From CAXBPY01 sp003455275 (GTDB lineage Bacteria > Bacteroidota > Bacteroidia > Chitinophagales > UBA10324), in the NCBI GenBank assembly GCA_963977675.1, contig CAXBPY010000045.1, forward strand, positions 1 through 24,928: a stretch of DNA of 24,928 nucleotides, read 5' to 3'. The translations under genes and the position numbers were made by a program. Positions 22,509 to 24,928 of the stretch are shown piece by piece (position 1 is the first letter of the stretch; every line of letters starts with the position of its first letter). The notes below the pieces were generated by a model. The model was not told the origin of the DNA, did no database searches, and saw nothing but the letters and a program-made list of their open reading frames with translations.

Positions 22509-23564
22509 ATGGCAGAGCACAAACCCATAATCGGAATTACAACAGGCGATATCAATGGTATTGGTTTAGAGATTGCATTAAAAACACTGAGCGATAACCG
22601 CATCATGGAATTTTGCACTCCGGTTATTTATGGTTCTTCGAAAGTTGTTTCATTTCACCGCAAAGCATCTAACCTTCCTAACCTGAATTATTCGCAAAGC
22701 GATTCGCTCGAAAAGATTCAGCCAAACACACTAAACATTATCAATTGCTGGAACGAAGAAGTAAATATTCAGCTCGGCATTGAAAATGAAATTGGAGGAA
22801 AGTATGCTGCTAAAAGTTTAGAAGCATCGATCAATGATTTGTCTTCCGGAAAAATTGCTGCACTGATTACTTCGCCAATCAACAAGCATAACATGCCTGC
22901 TGATACTTTTCCTTACAAAGGGCACACTGAATTTTTTGCTTCAATAGCTAACAAGGAACCGATTATGATTTTGTGCAGTGAAGAGTTGCGTGTGGCATTA
23001 GTAAGCGGTCATGTTCCGGTAGCTGAAATTGCGATGAAGGTGAAGAAAGATTCTATTGTGAAGAAACTTCAGCTCCTCAAAGAATCATTGCAAAAAGATT
23101 TTGGAATTGATAAACCAAAGATTGCAGTGCTAGGCCTTAATCCGCACAATGGTGATAATGGTTTGGTAGGTAACGAGGAAGCAAATGAAATAGCTCCGGC
23201 AATCAATGAAGCCAAACAAAAAAATATTCTGGCATTCGGTCCATTTAGCAGCGACGGATTTTTCGGAACACAGCAATTCAAGAATTACGATGCAGTGCTC
23301 GCTATGTATCACGATCAGGGATTGATTCCTTTTAAAACCATTGCGTTCAACAGCGGCGTAAATTTTACAGCCGGATTATCCTTCATACGAACTTCACCCG
23401 ACCACGGACCCGCCTATGACTTAGCCGGAAGAAATCTTGCTTCAGAAGATTCTTTTCGCTCCGCACTTTTCCTGGCGCTCGATATCTATCACCAGCGCAA
23501 TAATCACGAAGACATGCACTTCAACCCTGTGGTGAAAAGGATTTTAGAAAAAGAAAGAGGATAA
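22509..23564 (+). CDS. pdxA: 4-hydroxythreonine-4-phosphate dehydrogenase
   Basis: This enzyme oxidises 4-phosphohydroxy-L-threonine with NAD in the DXP-dependent route to pyridoxal phosphate. The 351-residue protein begins IIGITTGDINGIGLE. The substrate-binding KGHTEFF includes H139 and T140, and the three metal-binding His are H168 (VSGHVPV), H213 (GLNPHNGDNG) and H268 (AMYHDQGLIPFKT). TSPDHGPAYDLAG closes the active site. Its ATG follows the aminopeptidase stop without a gap, so translation is likely coupled. PdxJ, the next enzyme, is not in the window. Confidence 0.96.
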   Translation: MAEHKPIIGITTGDINGIGLEIALKTLSDNRIMEFCTPVIYGSSKVVSFHRKASNLPNLNYSQSDSLEKIQPNTLNIINCWNEEVNIQLGIENEIGGKYAAKSLEASINDLSSGKIAALITSPINKHNMPADTFPYKGHTEFFASIANKEPIMILCSEELRVALVSGHVPVAEIAMKVKKDSIVKKLQLLKESLQKDFGIDKPKIAVLGLNPHNGDNGLVGNEEANEIAPAINEAKQKNILAFGPFSSDGFFGTQQFKNYDAVLAMYHDQGLIPFKTIAFNSGVNFTAGLSFIRTSPDHGPAYDLAGRNLASEDSFRSALFLALDIYHQRNNHEDMHFNPVVKRILEKERG

Positions 23565-23625
23565 AAATTAAACCTCATACTTGCGATTGTAAATTCTTTA
23601 AAAAAAAATTCAAATCATAATTCAA

Positions 23626-24702
23626 ATGAAAAAAATAATTTCCTCCATTCTACTCCTCTCCTGTTTTGCATTTGCAAATGCACAAATCACGCTGACTGCA
23701 AATTCGTTTCCTGCAATCGGGCAAATGTTCATGGATCACATTGACACTTTACCTTCTTCTGTTACAACCGGACCGGCAGGTGCTAATCAAACCTGGGATT
23801 TTTCTGCACTCAATAGCCAGTTTGTTGATACCTCTGAGCTTGTGGATCCTGCAACAACATCAAGCGGAGCTGCATTTCCAACCGCTGATGTGGCGGGCCT
23901 GCAAGGCGGAAATTATGTTTATGCTGTTAATACAGCAACTGAGTCAGATTTTATCGGAGTGTCAGGATATTTTAATGGAGCAGGCCCATTCAATCTGCAT
24001 TACAACCATCCCAATATTATTGCCAAGACAGGTGTGACCTATAATTCATCTTACAATTTTTATTATGACTGGGATCTGTGGGCTACCGGTGCTGCATTCG
24101 GACAACCTTTGGCAGATTCAATCCATATTCATAACGATACTTATGTTACTAAAACTGTAGATGGCTGGGGAACAGTTACAACTCCTCTAGGTTCCTATGC
24201 ATGCCTGCGAATTAAGGAAGTTGACTCATCGCACCTTGTAGGTGATGCCTTGATTCCTCTCGCAGGTGGATGGCAATATGGTGTGGTAGATCAAAATCGA
24301 ATTAGTACTACCTATTCGTTCATGAATGATTTGAGTATCGAACCGATTGTTGAACTGGATATGGATTCATCTCAAAACAATGTTGCACAAACACGATACA
24401 CCAGTCAGTGGGCTGATGGTATAAATAATATTTCAAAGCCGGCGCTCTTTAAAGTTTACCCGAATCCAAATTCAGGCAATGAGTTTCACATTCTTGTTGG
24501 CGGATTGAAAACCGGAAACTATGAATTGAATTTGTTTGATGTTTCAGGAAACCTTATTGCCACCCGTACTTGCTCAGTGAACAATGCAACAGTGACTGAC
24601 GAAGTTTTTGAATTAAAAAATCTGGCGGCAGGAAATTATGTTGCAGTAATTGCCAGTGGCGCTTACTCAATGCAGAGTATTAAGATTTCGATAGTAAAGT
24701 AG
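23626..24702 (+). CDS. Secreted protein with type IX secretion C-terminal sorting domain
   Basis: A 358-residue protein with a clear signal peptide (MKKIISSILLLSCFAFANAQ, cleavage near residue 20). The central ~250 residues are rich in Thr, Asn, Gly and aromatic residues (WDFSALNSQF, YNSSYNFYYDWDLW, TVTTPLGSYACLRIKE). I do not recognise a catalytic domain. The last ~87 residues form a Por-secretion-system tail: FKVYPNPNSGNEF, YELNLFDVSGNLI, LAAGNYVAVI and a basic IKISIVK end. The protein should therefore cross the inner membrane by Sec and the outer membrane by the T9SS, after which the tail is normally removed. It is separated from pdxA by 61 nt and has its own terminator. The function of the mature part is unknown; adhesion is possible. 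Confidence 0.9.
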   Translation: MKKIISSILLLSCFAFANAQITLTANSFPAIGQMFMDHIDTLPSSVTTGPAGANQTWDFSALNSQFVDTSELVDPATTSSGAAFPTADVAGLQGGNYVYAVNTATESDFIGVSGYFNGAGPFNLHYNHPNIIAKTGVTYNSSYNFYYDWDLWATGAAFGQPLADSIHIHNDTYVTKTVDGWGTVTTPLGSYACLRIKEVDSSHLVGDALIPLAGGWQYGVVDQNRISTTYSFMNDLSIEPIVELDMDSSQNNVAQTRYTSQWADGINNISKPALFKVYPNPNSGNEFHILVGGLKTGNYELNLFDVSGNLIATRTCSVNNATVTDEVFELKNLAAGNYVAVIASGAYSMQSIKISIVK

Positions 24703-24710
24703 AACAACTT

Positions 24711-24731
24711 TCAGTTAACAGTTATCAGTAA
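24711..24731. repeat. Short heptamer array, three units of NCAGTTA type
   Basis: Three in-phase 7-nt units (TCAGTTA, ACAGTTA, TCAGTAA) begin eight bases after the stop of the T9SS cargo gene and precede its terminator. It is short and could be chance alone, but its position and period match the other arrays. Confidence 0.55.
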
Positions 24732-24745
24732 TTAGAAATTGATTT

Positions 24746-24783
24746 AAAATCCTTCCGAAGAATATTTCGGGAGGATTTTTTTT
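24746..24783 (+). terminator. Strong intrinsic terminator of the T9SS cargo gene
   Basis: A 14-bp stem with one G-T pair (24746-24759 with 24766-24779, 6-nt loop) ends in an eight-base T-run. It starts 44 nt after the stop codon. The left A-run could also allow weaker termination from the other strand. Confidence 0.88.
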
Positions 24784-24928
24784 GTTTAAGTCTTAAATCA
24801 TGGGTCAATTTGAATAAATGTTCCGGTGCCCAAAAGCGAAACTCAATACATTCCAAACTTTCGTTAATCCGACAACCATCAGGACAAAAAGCGAAAGTTT
24901 TGGTTAAGTTTGATTTCGTGAATACAAA
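24784..24928. other. Unassigned terminal region with short direct and inverted repeats
   Basis: No gene is recognisable in the last 145 bases. CCAAACTTTCG (24853-24863) and CGAAAGTTTTGG (24892-24903) form an imperfect inverted repeat, and AAAAGCGAAA occurs twice (24832-24841 and 24887-24896). A minus-strand frame is open from the window edge to 24725 but runs through the terminator and has no family resemblance. The window ends before context can decide. Confidence 0.35.

Noticed and set aside
24725..24928. Minus-strand open frame running off the window edge
   Set aside because: Its last third passes through the intrinsic terminator and the short heptamer array; no family is recognisable and it is too short to judge.

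Overview
The window looks like a chromosomal segment of a moderately AT-rich member of the Bacteroidota (Bacteroidetes). The evidence is a fused LpxC-FabZ protein, the type IX secretion regulator PorX, a protein ending in a T9SS sorting domain, a DUF5686 outer-membrane-type protein, two DUF1573 proteins, a bacillithiol deacetylase (BshB1), and start-proximal TAnnTTTG boxes typical of Bacteroidota promoters. Shine-Dalgarno sequences are weak or absent. I see no phage, insertion sequence, CRISPR array, rRNA or tRNA. The genus cannot be named from this window.

Layout. 1-2409: the 3' part of a DUF5686 protein. 2479-2988 (-): a small membrane-anchored hypothetical protein. 3164-4585 (+): DUF1573 lipoprotein, YajC and CoaE. 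4658-9932 (-): a tight minus-strand set running PolX-like PHP protein, second DUF1573 protein, UbiA/MqnP-type prenyltransferase, RuvX and RDD protein, then XerD. 10002-11561 (-): porX, closed by an intrinsic terminator. 11738-13755 (+): HD phosphohydrolase and BshB1. 13759-16625 (-): LpxC-FabZ, LpxA and an ABC ATPase that overlaps lpxA. 16694-16966 (+): a Cdd1-like helix-hairpin-helix protein. 17016-18257 (-): a PLP enzyme resembling serine palmitoyltransferase. 18494-23564 (+): YicC, an MBOAT acyltransferase, an M17 aminopeptidase and PdxA. 23626-24702 (+): a secreted T9SS cargo protein with a strong terminator.

Most genes are housekeeping: lipid A, coenzyme A, PLP, menaquinone-type prenylation, DNA maintenance and envelope functions. 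PorX and the cargo protein belong to the same secretion system. LpxA and LpxC-FabZ carry out early lipid A steps.

The most unusual signal lies between the genes. At least eight intergenic spots carry short degenerate arrays with a strict 7-nt period but different unit sequences (GTGAGTR, NAACCAC, GTTATTA, AAATCTN, TGACAGT, NCAGTTA). The longest fills the whole 72-nt gap between coaE and xerD with ten in-phase heptads. Two arrays 15.5 kb apart share an identical 15-nt core that includes the same off-consensus unit. Other points of note are a PolX protein whose polymerase aspartates are gone while its PHP domain is intact, an ABC ATPase lacking the usual Q-loop and H-switch residues and any permease, and an lpx block without lpxD.
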